Origin: Microbacterium sp. CGR2
GTDB taxonomy: Bacteria; Actinomycetota; Actinomycetes; Actinomycetales; Microbacteriaceae
Length of the DNA stretch: 64,000 bases
Assembly: GCF_003626735.1 (NCBI RefSeq)
Contig: NZ_RBHX01000001.1
Span: 2,480,001 to 2,544,000 of the forward strand
Reading direction: 5' to 3'
Position numbers and translations under genes: made by a program. The notes below the pieces were generated by a model. The model ran no database searches. It was not told the origin of the DNA and worked only from the letters and a program-made list of their open reading frames with translations. Shown in pieces: positions 1 through 8,297 of this stretch; the stretch's first letter is position 1, and each line of letters begins with the position of its first letter.

Positions 1-586
1 GGTCCGCGTCGATCCGCGACGTCTCGGCGCCGACGGGAAGCTCATGCGGGGCAGGACCGAGAACGACGATCTGCGCCTCCGGATAGGCGGCGGCGAGAGC
101 ATCCCATGCGGCGGTCACGGCCTCGCGGTAGCCCGCGACGCCCTGGGCGCGGTCGTTGATGGAACCCTGGATGATGATCAGGTTCGGAGAGAGGGCGGGG
201 TCGAGAAGGGCGATGCGCTCGCCGAAGGTCGGCCCGTCCAGTCCCGGCTTCAGGTATCCGCTCCCACGAACGCCGTCGACGACCGTCTCACCGGCGAGCA
301 GATCCGCCAGGACGTACGCGTAGCCGAGCGTCGGGACGTTCGCGGCCGACCCGTACGTCCAGGAGTCGCCGAAGACCAGGACGGAGGGGTGCTCCGGCAG
401 CGAGAGGGGGAGCGGAGCGATCATCGCGGGTGCGCTGCCTTCGCCCGCAGCGGCCCCGACCGGAGCGGCGGTGGGCGAAGGAGTCCACGGACGCCACACA
501 CCGAGGACGCCGGCGATGACTGCGAAGAGCAGGGCGAAAGCGATTCCTGTCGTGCGCAATCGGCGTCGCGTCGAAGAGGCGTGCAT
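1..586 (-). CDS. SGNH/GDSL-family hydrolase, 3-prime end outside the window
   Basis: The first 195 codons of an exported SGNH hydrolase are visible, reading in from position 586 and leaving the window without a stop. Residues about 14-31 form a hydrophobic signal anchor after an Arg-rich start (STRRRLRT). The block I serine motif FGDSWTYGS follows near residue 72, and a GSIND segment near residue 142 matches the block III Gly/Asn region. Such enzymes are esterases, lipases or acyl-hydrolases acting outside the membrane; the substrate cannot be told. The catalytic Asp-His pair of block V should lie beyond position 1. The ATG at 586 is preferred over that at 591, which is out of frame, and it lies six bases after a TACTCT hexamer. 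The gene diverges from argS. Confidence 0.8.
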   Translation of the reverse strand, partial: MHASSTRRRLRTTGIAFALLFAVIAGVLGVWRPWTPSPTAAPVGAAAGEGSAPAMIAPLPLSLPEHPSVLVFGDSWTYGSAANVPTLGYAYVLADLLAGETVVDGVRGSGYLKPGLDGPTFGERIALLDPALSPNLIIIQGSINDRAQGVAGYREAVTAAWDALAAAYPEAQIVVLGPAPHELPVGAETSRIDAD

Positions 587-592
587 TGCATG

Positions 593-598
593 AGAGTA
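593..598 (-). promoter_or_regulatory. -10 element TACTCT, SGNH hydrolase
   Basis: A TANNNT hexamer ends six bases before the ATG at 586, so transcription would start at or next to the start codon and give a leaderless mRNA. No Shine-Dalgarno is visible. Confidence 0.5.
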
Positions 599-663
599 GA
601 TCACCGGAACCGGATCACAAACTCCCCGCGCCCCTGGCCGACGGACTGCGACATCGCGCGCCC

Positions 664-669
664 TAAACT
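664..669 (+). promoter_or_regulatory. -10 element TAAACT, argS
   Basis: The hexamer ends nine bases before the argS ATG. A GGGAGG at 671-676 lies only two bases from the ATG, too close for a normal Shine-Dalgarno, so the mRNA probably starts at or just before the start codon. Confidence 0.5.
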
Positions 670-678
670 GGGGAGGCT

Positions 679-2343
679 ATGAACCCTGAAAAGCTCGCCG
701 AAGCCATCCTCGCCGTCCTCGCTCCCATCGCCGAGGAACGTCGTCCCGGCGAGCCGTTCGAGCTGGCGGCGTCCGACATCGTGTTCGAGCGCCCTCGTAA
801 CCGCGACCACGGCGATTGGGCCTCCAACATCGCCATGCGTCTGGCGAAGACCTTCGGTACGAACCCGCGCGAACTCGCGCAGGAGATCGCCGCCGGGCTC
901 GCCCACGTCGACGGCGTCGCCACCGCCGAGGTCGCCGGACCCGGGTTCATCAACATCCGTCTCGACGCCGCGGCCGCGGGTGCGCTCGCGAAGACCATCG
1001 TGGACGCCGGGTCCGCCTACGGCACGAACGACAGCCAGGCCGGCCGCAGCATCAACATCGAGTTCGTCAGCGCGAACCCGACCGGCCCGCTCCACATCGG
1101 CCACACCCGCTGGGCGGCGCTCGGTGACGCCATCGGCCGGGTGCTCGCGGCGTCGGGGGCGACGGTCGCCCGTGAGTTCTACGTCAACGACGCCGGTGCT
1201 CAGATGGAGCGGTTCGCGCACTCCGTGGTCGCTGCAGCGAAGGGCGATCCCACCCCCGAGGGCGGGTACGCCGGAAGCTACATCGCCGACCTCGCCGCTC
1301 GGGTCATCGCGGCCCGCCCCGACCTTCTCGATCTGCCCGCCGAGGAGCAGGTGGTCGTGGCCCGCGAGCTCGCCTACGAGTACCAGTTGGCCGAGCAGCA
1401 GGAGTCGCTGTCCAAGTTCAACGTGCACTTCGACGTCTGGTTCTCTGAGCGCACGCTGCACGCGAAGAACGCGGAGGGAGTCACCCTTGTCGACCAGGCC
1501 GTGGACCGCCTGCGCGAGCAGGGGCACGTGTTCGACCAGGACGATGCCGTGTGGGTCCGCACGACCGATTTCGGCGACGACAAAGACCGTGTCATCCGCC
1601 GCTCCAACGGCGAGTACACGTACTTCGCGGCCGACGCCGCCTACTACCTGAACAAGGGTGACCGCGGCTTCGCGCACAAGATCTACCTGCTGGGTGCGGA
1701 TCACCACGGGTACGTTCACCGTCTCAAGGCCCTCGCGGGTGCGGCGGGTGACGATCCCGAGAAGGATGTCGAGGTGCTGATCGGTCAGCTGGTCTCCGTC
1801 GGCGGAGCCCGCCTCAGCAAACGCGCGGGCAACATCATCGAGATGGACGACCTGCGCGAGTGGCTGGGCACCGACGCGCTCCGTTACTCGCTCGAGCGCT
1901 CGCCCGCCGACTCGCCCCTCGCCCTCGACCCGGAACTGCTGCAGAAGCGCACCAACGACAACCCCGTCTTCTATGTGCAATACGCCCACGCCCGCACGCA
2001 CAACGTCGCTCGCAATGCCGCAGACTCCGGAGTCGACCGTTCGGAGTTCGCGCCCGAGACCCTGACGCACGAATCCGAAGCCGCCCTGCTCGGCGCGCTG
2101 CAGGAGTTCCCGCGCATCGTCGCGTTCGCCGCGGAGGTGCGTGAGCCCCACCGTGTGGCCCGCTATCTCGAAGAGCTCGCCGGGCTCTACCACCGCTGGT
2201 ACGACAACTGCCGGGTCATCCCGCAGGGCGACGACCCGATCGAGAGCGTGCACCGCACTCGCCTCTGGCTGAACGACGCCGCAGGACAGGTGTTCCGCAA
2301 CGGCCTCGACCTGCTGGGAGTCTCCGCGCCCGAGCGCATGTGA
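679..2343 (+). CDS. argS: Arginine--tRNA ligase
   Basis: Cytoplasmic class I aminoacyl-tRNA synthetase that charges tRNA-Arg. The 554-residue length is normal for bacterial ArgRS. The N-terminal Add-1 domain is followed by the HIGH-type motif HIGH at residues 139-142 (context PTGPLHIGHTRW). The KMSKS-equivalent loop is RLSKR at 378-382, and the DALRYSL segment is typical of the family. The C-terminal DALR anticodon-binding domain ends with the characteristic APERM. It is the first gene of the argS-lysA-hom-thrB-rho-prfA order common in Actinobacteria, although two other genes intervene before lysA here. Confidence 0.98.
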   Translation: MNPEKLAEAILAVLAPIAEERRPGEPFELAASDIVFERPRNRDHGDWASNIAMRLAKTFGTNPRELAQEIAAGLAHVDGVATAEVAGPGFINIRLDAAAAGALAKTIVDAGSAYGTNDSQAGRSINIEFVSANPTGPLHIGHTRWAALGDAIGRVLAASGATVAREFYVNDAGAQMERFAHSVVAAAKGDPTPEGGYAGSYIADLAARVIAARPDLLDLPAEEQVVVARELAYEYQLAEQQESLSKFNVHFDVWFSERTLHAKNAEGVTLVDQAVDRLREQGHVFDQDDAVWVRTTDFGDDKDRVIRRSNGEYTYFAADAAYYLNKGDRGFAHKIYLLGADHHGYVHRLKALAGAAGDDPEKDVEVLIGQLVSVGGARLSKRAGNIIEMDDLREWLGTDALRYSLERSPADSPLALDPELLQKRTNDNPVFYVQYAHARTHNVARNAADSGVDRSEFAPETLTHESEAALLGALQEFPRIVAFAAEVREPHRVARYLEELAGLYHRWYDNCRVIPQGDDPIESVHRTRLWLNDAAGQVFRNGLDLLGVSAPERM

Positions 2344-2383
2344 GCCGGGGAAGACTTTCGGGTCGGTAGGGCATCATGGCACC

Positions 2384-3235
2384 ATGAGCGACGACAACCA
2401 CACACTGCCGTACCCGGATGCCCCGCGCGAGCATCCGACGCTCGTCATCCCCGGCTCCGCGGCCGGTGACGCGGCGGATGTCGAGAAGTCGCGGAAGCGA
2501 CCGCGCTGGCCGTGGGTGCTGCTCGTCGTCGTGGTGGTTCTGGCGCTGCTCGTCGTCGCCGCAGAACTCGTCGCACGCGCGATGCTCCCGGGAATCGTGC
2601 GATCCGTGGTCATCGAGCAACTCGATCTTCCTGCCGATCAGGAGCTCGACGTCGACGCGGAGGGGATTCTGTTTCCGCAGCTCATCGCGGGGCGGCTGGA
2701 CACACTCGACTTGTCGACGGACGCCGTCACGCTCGAGGGCATCACCGGCGCCGCCGACGTCACGGCGACCGGCGTACCGCTGCGCGGGGGCGACCTCGGC
2801 GGCGCGACCGGAACGATCCGCATCGACCAGGACGAGTTCACGACATTGCTCGCCGGCACCGAACTCCCCGTCGACTCCGTGGCGTTCGAGGCACCGAACG
2901 CCACACTGGGAGGGTCGTTCACCGTGTTCGGCGCCGCCGTTCCGATCTCGGTCACTCTGACGCCGGGTGCCGTGGAAGGCGATCTGGAGCTCACCCCCGT
3001 GGGAGTCACCGTGGGCGGGCTGGATCTCGACCTGGATCAGGTGGGCTCCACGCTCGGCGCCATCGGTGAAGGCCTCACCGAACCGCAGCGCGTGTGCATC
3101 GCGGATCAGCTGCCGGCCGGACTCACACTCACCGGGCTCGAGATCGTCGGCAGCGAAGCCGTGATCGACATCGACGTCGACGGCGCCATCGCGACCGATC
3201 AGACTCTGTTGGAGAAGGGCGTCTGCCCGCGCTGA
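2384..3235 (+). CDS. LmeA-like (DUF2993) membrane-anchored lipid-binding protein
   Basis: A 283-residue protein with a charged, Pro-rich cytoplasmic N-terminus (about residues 1-43), one Val/Leu-rich transmembrane helix (about 44-68) and a long extracytoplasmic beta-rich domain. The repeated GGxLGGxTG-type beta hairpins and the C-terminal pattern ending GVCPR match the DUF2993/LmeA family. The mycobacterial LmeA binds phospholipid and supports lipomannan elongation; the same role here is inference. It follows argS by 40 bases and converges with the BrkB gene. A TAGGGC sequence at 2367-2372 may be a weak -10 element. Confidence 0.75.
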   Translation: MSDDNHTLPYPDAPREHPTLVIPGSAAGDAADVEKSRKRPRWPWVLLVVVVVLALLVVAAELVARAMLPGIVRSVVIEQLDLPADQELDVDAEGILFPQLIAGRLDTLDLSTDAVTLEGITGAADVTATGVPLRGGDLGGATGTIRIDQDEFTTLLAGTELPVDSVAFEAPNATLGGSFTVFGAAVPISVTLTPGAVEGDLELTPVGVTVGGLDLDLDQVGSTLGAIGEGLTEPQRVCIADQLPAGLTLTGLEIVGSEAVIDIDVDGAIATDQTLLEKGVCPR

Positions 3236-3249
3236 CCGCGGCCGGTCAG
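3232..3249. terminator. Short hairpin between convergent genes
   Basis: CTGACCG at 3232-3238 and CGGTCAG at 3243-3249 form a perfect 7-bp stem with a 4-base loop. A pyrimidine-rich run (TTCTTGTCTTC) follows on the plus strand. It overlaps the ends of both convergent genes, as a shared terminator would. Confidence 0.5.
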
Positions 3250-4292
3250 TTCTTGTCTTCACCCGAGGCCGCTCGCTGAGCGGCACGCAACTCTGCCGTC
3301 GCGATCTTGACATCGACCTCGGCACGCTGCAGTCGCCGCTGCACGAAAGTCGCAGCGCCGAAACGCTGATGCACCCGATCGCCCCGCTCCTCATCGGCAG
3401 TGACGATGTAGGCGCACGCCAGCAGCATCACCTGAGCCGAGAAGTTGAGCCAGATGAGCAACGCGAGCAGCGACGCGAACGAGGCGAGAAGCGGATTGCT
3501 GGTCGCGCCGCCGACGAAAAGGGTCGACAACTGCTGTAGCACCACCAGTCCGAATGCGCCGAGCAACGCCCCGCTCCAGAGCGAGCGAGCCGCCGGGCGC
3601 ACCCCGGAGAGCAGCAGGAACATGCCGCCGATCAGGAGCGTGTCGAGGACGAAGACGATCAGCAGGGAGATCACTCGCACGCCCCAGATCACGAGATCTG
3701 ATTCGGCGGACAGCCCGACGAGTCCGCTGACCCACGTGACACCGAGTTGGCCGACGAACGTGAACGCCGCCGCGAGAGCGAAAGAGAGCCCGATTCCGAT
3801 GGCGAGGCAGAGGTTGCGGAGGATGACCCAGACGAACAGGATGTCGTCCTGCACGGTTCCGGCGATCACGCGCACGGCGATGCGCAGCGAACCGATCGCG
3901 CCGAGTGCGGCGCCGACGAGTGCGATGAGAGAGACGATGCCCGCGATCGACAGCGACGCCGGCTGACGCAGGTCGGACGTCTTGATCACACCGTCTTCGC
4001 CGATGAGCCCGGGGACCACCGACTGCACCGCGTCGATGATCGCCCGCCACGCAGCCGGGTTGTCTGCGAGCCAGAGCGCAGCGACGGAGAAGCCCAGCAG
4101 CACTCCGGCGAACACGCTGAACAGCGCCCGGTACGTGACGCTGTCCGCCAGCATCGGTCCGCGACGCTCGGTGTACAGCAGCGCGGCACGCACGGACCGG
4201 CGGGCGAGAGCCCAGGCGATGATGGCGCCGCTCACACGCGCGAACAGGCCCGCGTTCTTCGACGTCTCGGCGGGCGAATCAGAGTTGCTCAC
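3246..4292 (-). CDS. YihY/virulence factor BrkB-family membrane protein
   Basis: A 348-residue polytopic inner-membrane protein. About six hydrophobic helices are visible, including FSVFAGVLLGFSVAALWLA, a GIVSLIALVGAALGAIGSL stretch and LLALLIWLNFSAQVMLLACA. The family signatures ADSVTYRALFS near the start and LLIWLNFSAQVMLLACAY near the end are typical of YihY/BrkB. The molecular function of this family is unsettled, and I assign none. The soluble C-terminal tail (about 50 residues) is charged and Arg/Ala-rich. The GTG at 4292 is chosen because a TAGGGT hexamer lies six bases upstream, predicting a leaderless message. It is divergent from lysA. Confidence 0.88.
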   Translation of the reverse strand: MSNSDSPAETSKNAGLFARVSGAIIAWALARRSVRAALLYTERRGPMLADSVTYRALFSVFAGVLLGFSVAALWLADNPAAWRAIIDAVQSVVPGLIGEDGVIKTSDLRQPASLSIAGIVSLIALVGAALGAIGSLRIAVRVIAGTVQDDILFVWVILRNLCLAIGIGLSFALAAAFTFVGQLGVTWVSGLVGLSAESDLVIWGVRVISLLIVFVLDTLLIGGMFLLLSGVRPAARSLWSGALLGAFGLVVLQQLSTLFVGGATSNPLLASFASLLALLIWLNFSAQVMLLACAYIVTADEERGDRVHQRFGAATFVQRRLQRAEVDVKIATAELRAAQRAASGEDKN

Positions 4293-4298
4293 ACGTCC

Positions 4299-4304
4299 AC
4301 CCTA
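4299..4304 (-). promoter_or_regulatory. -10 element TAGGGT, BrkB gene
   Basis: The hexamer lies exactly six bases before the GTG at 4292 and there is no Shine-Dalgarno, which fits a leaderless transcript. Confidence 0.6.
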
Positions 4305-4376
4305 GGAGTCGCATCCGACCTGCGCAGGGCCTTGACGCCGGACGTCACCGTGACAGGGCTTCCGCAGCCGTTGCCC

Positions 4377-4382
4377 TAGAAT
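4377..4382 (+). promoter_or_regulatory. -10 element TAGAAT, lysA-hom-thrB
   Basis: A good TANNNT hexamer 56 bases before the lysA start. Initiation near 4389 would leave a leader of about 50 bases. The lysA-hom-thrB genes are so closely packed that one transcript from here is likely. Confidence 0.5.
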
Positions 4383-4438
4383 CGGGTCATCCTCGATGCG
4401 CGCGTTCAGCCCGAGATCCGCTTCACGATTGGTGCTCA

Positions 4439-5857
4439 GTGCTTTCCCCTGCCGATTCGCCAGCCCCCGAATGGCTCGCCGTACCCGATGACGCGAACGA
4501 CCTCGCGAGGGGCGTCTGGCCCGCGTCAGCGATCCGGGATGCCGACGGCGGGCTCGGCATCGCCGGGGTGAGTGCCGCCGGACTCGTGCGCGCCTACGGC
4601 ACGCCGCTGCTCGTGCTCGACGAGGACGAGGTGCGCGGCCGCGCCAGAGCGTTCCGCACCGCCTTCGATCGGGCGACCTCCGAGCACGGCACCACCGCCC
4701 AGGTCTATTACGCGGGGAAGGCTTTCCTCAGCACGACCGTCGCGCGGTGGGTCGTCGACGAGGGACTTCGCGTCGACGTGTGCACCCTGGGAGAGCTGGA
4801 AGTGGCTCTGGCGGCAGGGGTCGCACCCGAAGCGCTCGGATTCCACGGCAACAACAAATCCACAGCAGAGCTGGAGCGTGCGGTTCAGGTCGGTGTGGGA
4901 ACGATCATCGTCGACAGCCCGATCGAGATCGAGCGACTGGCGGCCATCACTGCCCGAACCGGCGCAGTACAGAGGGTCCTCGTCCGCGTCATCAGCGGGG
5001 TCCATGCCGAGACCCACGCCTTCCTCGCGACGGCGCACGAAGATCAGAAGTTCGGCATCCCGCTCGGAGAGGCAGAAGCGGCCGTCCGACGGATCCGAGA
5101 GCTCTCCGGACTCGAGTTCGCCGGCCTTCACTGCCATATCGGATCGCAGATCTTCGGCGTCGCGGGTTTCCGCGAATCGGCTTCGCGCGTACTGGATCTG
5201 CACGCGGTTCTCCTCGAGACGGGGCCGGTGCCTCAGTTGAACCTCGGTGGCGGCTTCGGCATCGCCTACACGCGAGTGGATGACCCGACCCCCATCGACG
5301 TGCTCGCGGGCGAGATCGTCGCCGCGGTGGCCGAAGGATGCGCCGCTCGCGGCATCGCGGTGCCGGCGCTCTCGTTCGAACCGGGACGCGCCATCGTGGG
5401 TCCGGCGGGAATCACACTGTACGAGGTCGGCACGACCAAGGATGTCACGGTCGGGCAGGGCGTCGTCCGGCGCTACATCAGCGTCGACGGCGGTATGAGT
5501 GACAACGCGCGCCCCGCTCTGTACGGCGCGCAGTACTCCGCCCGGCTGGCCTCGCGGGCAGGCGACGGCGAGCCGCAGCTCAGCCGCGTGGTCGGCAAGC
5601 ACTGCGAATCGGGCGACATCGTCGTCGACCACGAGTATCTGCCGTCGGACCTCGCGCCCGGCGACCTGCTCGCCGTGCCGGCGACCGGCGCGTACTGCGC
5701 GCCGCTCTCGAGCAACTACAACCATGTCCCGCGTCCCCCGATCGTCGCGGTGCGCGACGGTCGGTCGAGAGTGATCGTCCGCGGTGAGACCATCGACGAC
5801 CTTCTCTCTCGCGACGCGGGCATCGACGGGGCGGAAGCCCCCGAAGGAGCCAAATGA
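4439..5857 (+). CDS. lysA: Diaminopimelate decarboxylase
   Basis: PLP enzyme that decarboxylates meso-diaminopimelate to L-lysine, the last step of lysine synthesis. It has the alanine-racemase-like barrel followed by a beta domain. The PLP-binding lysine is K94 in YYAGKAF. The HIGSQ motif and the Gly-rich LNLGGGFGIAY phosphate-binding segment follow, then the FEPGRAIVG motif. The C-terminal CESGD and GAYCAPLSSNYN motifs complete the active site across the dimer. Length 472 is normal. The GTG start at 4439 is the most upstream supportable one in frame. The gene is followed at 21 bases by hom, linking lysine and threonine branches of the aspartate pathway. Confidence 0.96.
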   Translation: MLSPADSPAPEWLAVPDDANDLARGVWPASAIRDADGGLGIAGVSAAGLVRAYGTPLLVLDEDEVRGRARAFRTAFDRATSEHGTTAQVYYAGKAFLSTTVARWVVDEGLRVDVCTLGELEVALAAGVAPEALGFHGNNKSTAELERAVQVGVGTIIVDSPIEIERLAAITARTGAVQRVLVRVISGVHAETHAFLATAHEDQKFGIPLGEAEAAVRRIRELSGLEFAGLHCHIGSQIFGVAGFRESASRVLDLHAVLLETGPVPQLNLGGGFGIAYTRVDDPTPIDVLAGEIVAAVAEGCAARGIAVPALSFEPGRAIVGPAGITLYEVGTTKDVTVGQGVVRRYISVDGGMSDNARPALYGAQYSARLASRAGDGEPQLSRVVGKHCESGDIVVDHEYLPSDLAPGDLLAVPATGAYCAPLSSNYNHVPRPPIVAVRDGRSRVIVRGETIDDLLSRDAGIDGAEAPEGAK

Positions 5858-5878
5858 CCCACCCCCGAAGGAGCAACG

Positions 5879-7183
5879 ATGACTGACTACCGACGACTGC
5901 GCGTGGCGCTGCTGGGCGCAGGGGCGGTCGGCTCACAGGTCGCCGGTCTCCTGCTGCGACACGGCGATGAGCTCGCCGACCGAGCAGGCGCGGAACTGGA
6001 GCTCGCCGGCATCGCCGTCCGCGACCTGGACGCTCCGCGCGACGTGGACCTTCCGAAAGAGCTGTTCACCACCGACGCGGAGTCGCTCATCCTGGGCTCT
6101 GACATCGTGATCGAACTGATCGGGGGCATCGAACCGGCGCGCACGAGCATCCTGCAGGCGATCGGCTCCGGTGCTGACGTCGTCACCGCCAACAAGGCCC
6201 TGCTCGCGACACACGGACCCGAGCTCTTCGAAGCAGCGGACCGCGTCGGCGCCTCCGTCTACTACGAGGCCGCTGCGGCCGGTGCCATCCCGATCATCCG
6301 CCCGCTGCGGGATTCTCTGGCCGGAGACCGTGTCGTGCGCATCATGGGCATCGTGAACGGAACGACCAACTACATCCTCGACCGCATGGACACCGAAGGG
6401 GCGGACTTCGCCGACGTCCTCGCTGACGCTCAGCGTCTGGGCTACGCCGAGTCCGATCCGACGGCCGATGTCGAGGGGTACGACGCCGCGCAGAAAGCCG
6501 CGATCCTCGCGAGTCTCGCCTTCCACACGGCGGTGCCGCTGGACGCCGTGCACCGCGAGGGAATCACGTCCATCACGGCGGCGATGATCGAGGAGGCTCG
6601 CGCTGCGGGCTTCGTGATCAAGCTTCTCGCCGTGTGCGAGCGGATCGAGGCGGACGGGGTCGAGTCGATCTCCGTCCGCGTGTATCCGGCCCTCGTGCCT
6701 GCCGCGCACCCGCTGGCCGCCGTGCACGGCGCCAACAACGCCGTCTTCGTGGAAGCGGAGGCTGCCGGGTCGCTCATGTTCTACGGCGCCGGTGCGGGCG
6801 GCGTGCAGACGGCATCCGCCGTGCTCGGCGATGTCGTCTCCGCCGCCCGCCGCCACATCGCCGGCGGCGTGGGCGTGGGCGAGTCCACCAGGGCGAACCT
6901 GCCGGTCGTGCCGATCGGGCACGTGATCACGCGCTATCAGATCACCCTGGAGGTCGCCGATGCTCCGGGTGTGCTCGCCACGGTCGCCGGGGCGCTCAGC
7001 GACGGGGGAGTCTCGGTCGCGACGGTCGTGCAGACGGTCGAAGGTGAGGATGAGCCCACCGCTCGCCTGATCATCGGCACCCACCGGGCGACCGAGCATG
7101 CTCTCAGTGCAACCGTCGCCGCTCTTGCCGACAGCCCCGTCGTCGAGCGTGTCGTTTCCGTGTTGCGCGTGGAAGGCGAGTGA
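5879..7183 (+). CDS. hom: Homoserine dehydrogenase
   Basis: Reduces aspartate semialdehyde to homoserine with NAD(P)H, feeding threonine and methionine synthesis. The Rossmann motif GAGAVG occupies residues 13-18. The catalytic segment includes TANKALLATHG and VNGTTNYIL, and a C-terminal ACT domain (from about residue 350, RYQITLEVADAPGVLATVAG) is the usual site of threonine feedback. Length 434 fits the ACT-containing actinobacterial form. A Shine-Dalgarno GAAGGAG precedes the ATG. The stop overlaps the region of the thrB start, implying co-transcription and translational coupling. Confidence 0.97.
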   Translation: MTDYRRLRVALLGAGAVGSQVAGLLLRHGDELADRAGAELELAGIAVRDLDAPRDVDLPKELFTTDAESLILGSDIVIELIGGIEPARTSILQAIGSGADVVTANKALLATHGPELFEAADRVGASVYYEAAAAGAIPIIRPLRDSLAGDRVVRIMGIVNGTTNYILDRMDTEGADFADVLADAQRLGYAESDPTADVEGYDAAQKAAILASLAFHTAVPLDAVHREGITSITAAMIEEARAAGFVIKLLAVCERIEADGVESISVRVYPALVPAAHPLAAVHGANNAVFVEAEAAGSLMFYGAGAGGVQTASAVLGDVVSAARRHIAGGVGVGESTRANLPVVPIGHVITRYQITLEVADAPGVLATVAGALSDGGVSVATVVQTVEGEDEPTARLIIGTHRATEHALSATVAALADSPVVERVVSVLRVEGE

Positions 7184-7185
7184 CC

Positions 7186-8133
7186 ATGCCGTCCGCCTCG
7201 GATGCGGATGCAAGCCGCACCTTCGAGGTGCGGGTGCCCGCCACGAGCGCCAACCTCGGTCCGGGCTTCGACACGCTGGGATTGGCTCTCAGCGTGTATG
7301 ACACACTGCAGGTGACCGAGTTGCCGGCCGGGCAGCTGGAGATCGAGGTCACCGGTTCCGGCGCAGAAGACATCCCGCGCGACGACTCCAATCTGATCGT
7401 CCGCACGATCCGATACGTCTTCGCCGACGCCGGACGGCCGGCCCCCGGTCTCCGGATCGTCGCCGAGAACGGCGTGCCGCACGGCCGTGGCCTCGGATCC
7501 TCCGGGGCTGCGGTCGCCGCGGGAGTCCTCGCGGCAAAAGGCCTGCTCGCCGGAGACGTCGAGATCGGTGACGCCGACCTGCTCCGACTCGCCACCGAGG
7601 TCGAGGGGCACCCCGACAACGTGGCGCCGGCCCTGTTCGGCGGTCTGACCATCGCCTGGATGGGGGACCGCGGGCCGCAGCACAAGAAGCTCCTCGTGCA
7701 CCGCGGGGTCTCGCCCCTCGTGCTGGTTCCTGCGTACACGATGTCGACGTCGCAGGCCCGCTCCCTGCAGCCGCCGCAGGTGTCCACCGCCGATGCCGTG
7801 TTCAACGTCTCGCGTTCGGCGCTGCTGATCGCCGCGCTGATGCAGAGCCCTGAGCTGTTGTTGGATGCCACGGCCGATCGCCTGCACCAGGACTATCGCG
7901 CCGAGGCGATGCCTGAGACGAAGCGGTTGGTGCACGCGTTGCGTGCCGCGGGCTTCGCTGCGGTGGTCTCGGGTGCCGGGCCCAGCGTCCTCGTGCTTGC
8001 CGACGGTCCGGGCAGTCGACAGGATGCCGTGGAGTTGGCCGCCGGCGTCACCGACACCCCGTGGGAAGCGCTCCTGCTCGCCGTCGACGTCCGTGGTGGT
8101 ACAGTGGGGGATCGAGCGGAGGGCTCCACGTAG
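7186..8133 (+). CDS. thrB: Homoserine kinase
   Basis: GHMP-family kinase that phosphorylates homoserine for threonine synthase. The ATP-binding motif PHGRGLGSSGAAVAAG begins at residue 98, and the N-terminal VPATSANLGPGFDTLG is diagnostic of ThrB. The C-terminal GAGPSVLVL matches motif 3. The ATG at 7186 has GGAAGG nine bases upstream and is favoured over GTG at 7180, which leaves only three bases of spacing. The protein has 315 residues. No thrC is adjacent, so threonine synthase must be elsewhere. Confidence 0.96.
   Translation: MPSASDADASRTFEVRVPATSANLGPGFDTLGLALSVYDTLQVTELPAGQLEIEVTGSGAEDIPRDDSNLIVRTIRYVFADAGRPAPGLRIVAENGVPHGRGLGSSGAAVAAGVLAAKGLLAGDVEIGDADLLRLATEVEGHPDNVAPALFGGLTIAWMGDRGPQHKKLLVHRGVSPLVLVPAYTMSTSQARSLQPPQVSTADAVFNVSRSALLIAALMQSPELLLDATADRLHQDYRAEAMPETKRLVHALRAAGFAAVVSGAGPSVLVLADGPGSRQDAVELAAGVTDTPWEALLLAVDVRGGTVGDRAEGST
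8100..8105 (+). promoter_or_regulatory. Possible -10 element TACAGT for rho
   Basis: A TANNNT hexamer inside the end of thrB. Transcription from about 8112 would give rho a leader of roughly 185 bases. No good -35 hexamer is seen, so this is tentative. Confidence 0.35.
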
Positions 8134-8206
8134 TTTCGTGAATCTGGCCCCATTGCACCTCTTGCAAGACCCGCACGCAAACCCCTGAGGCACAAGTGCC
8201 AAGGCT

Positions 8207-8227
8207 GGCTGACGCCACGCGTCAGCC
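8207..8227 (+). promoter_or_regulatory. Hairpin in the rho leader
   Basis: GGCTGACGC at 8207-8215 and GCGTCAGCC at 8219-8227 form a perfect 9-bp stem closed by a 3-base loop, in the 164-base gap between thrB and rho. There is no U-tract. Rho genes are commonly autoregulated through their leaders, so this may be part of such control; that link is inference. Confidence 0.5.
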
Positions 8228-8297
8228 CGTGCGATCGTGCGCAGCACCCGTTGTGCGCGTGGAACGCTCATTCCCCATGACATATAAGGGAGTACTC

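Noticed and set aside
601..2253. A 550-codon minus-strand frame opposite argS
   Set aside because: Shadow of argS; composition is typical of antisense high-GC frames and no motif is recognisable.
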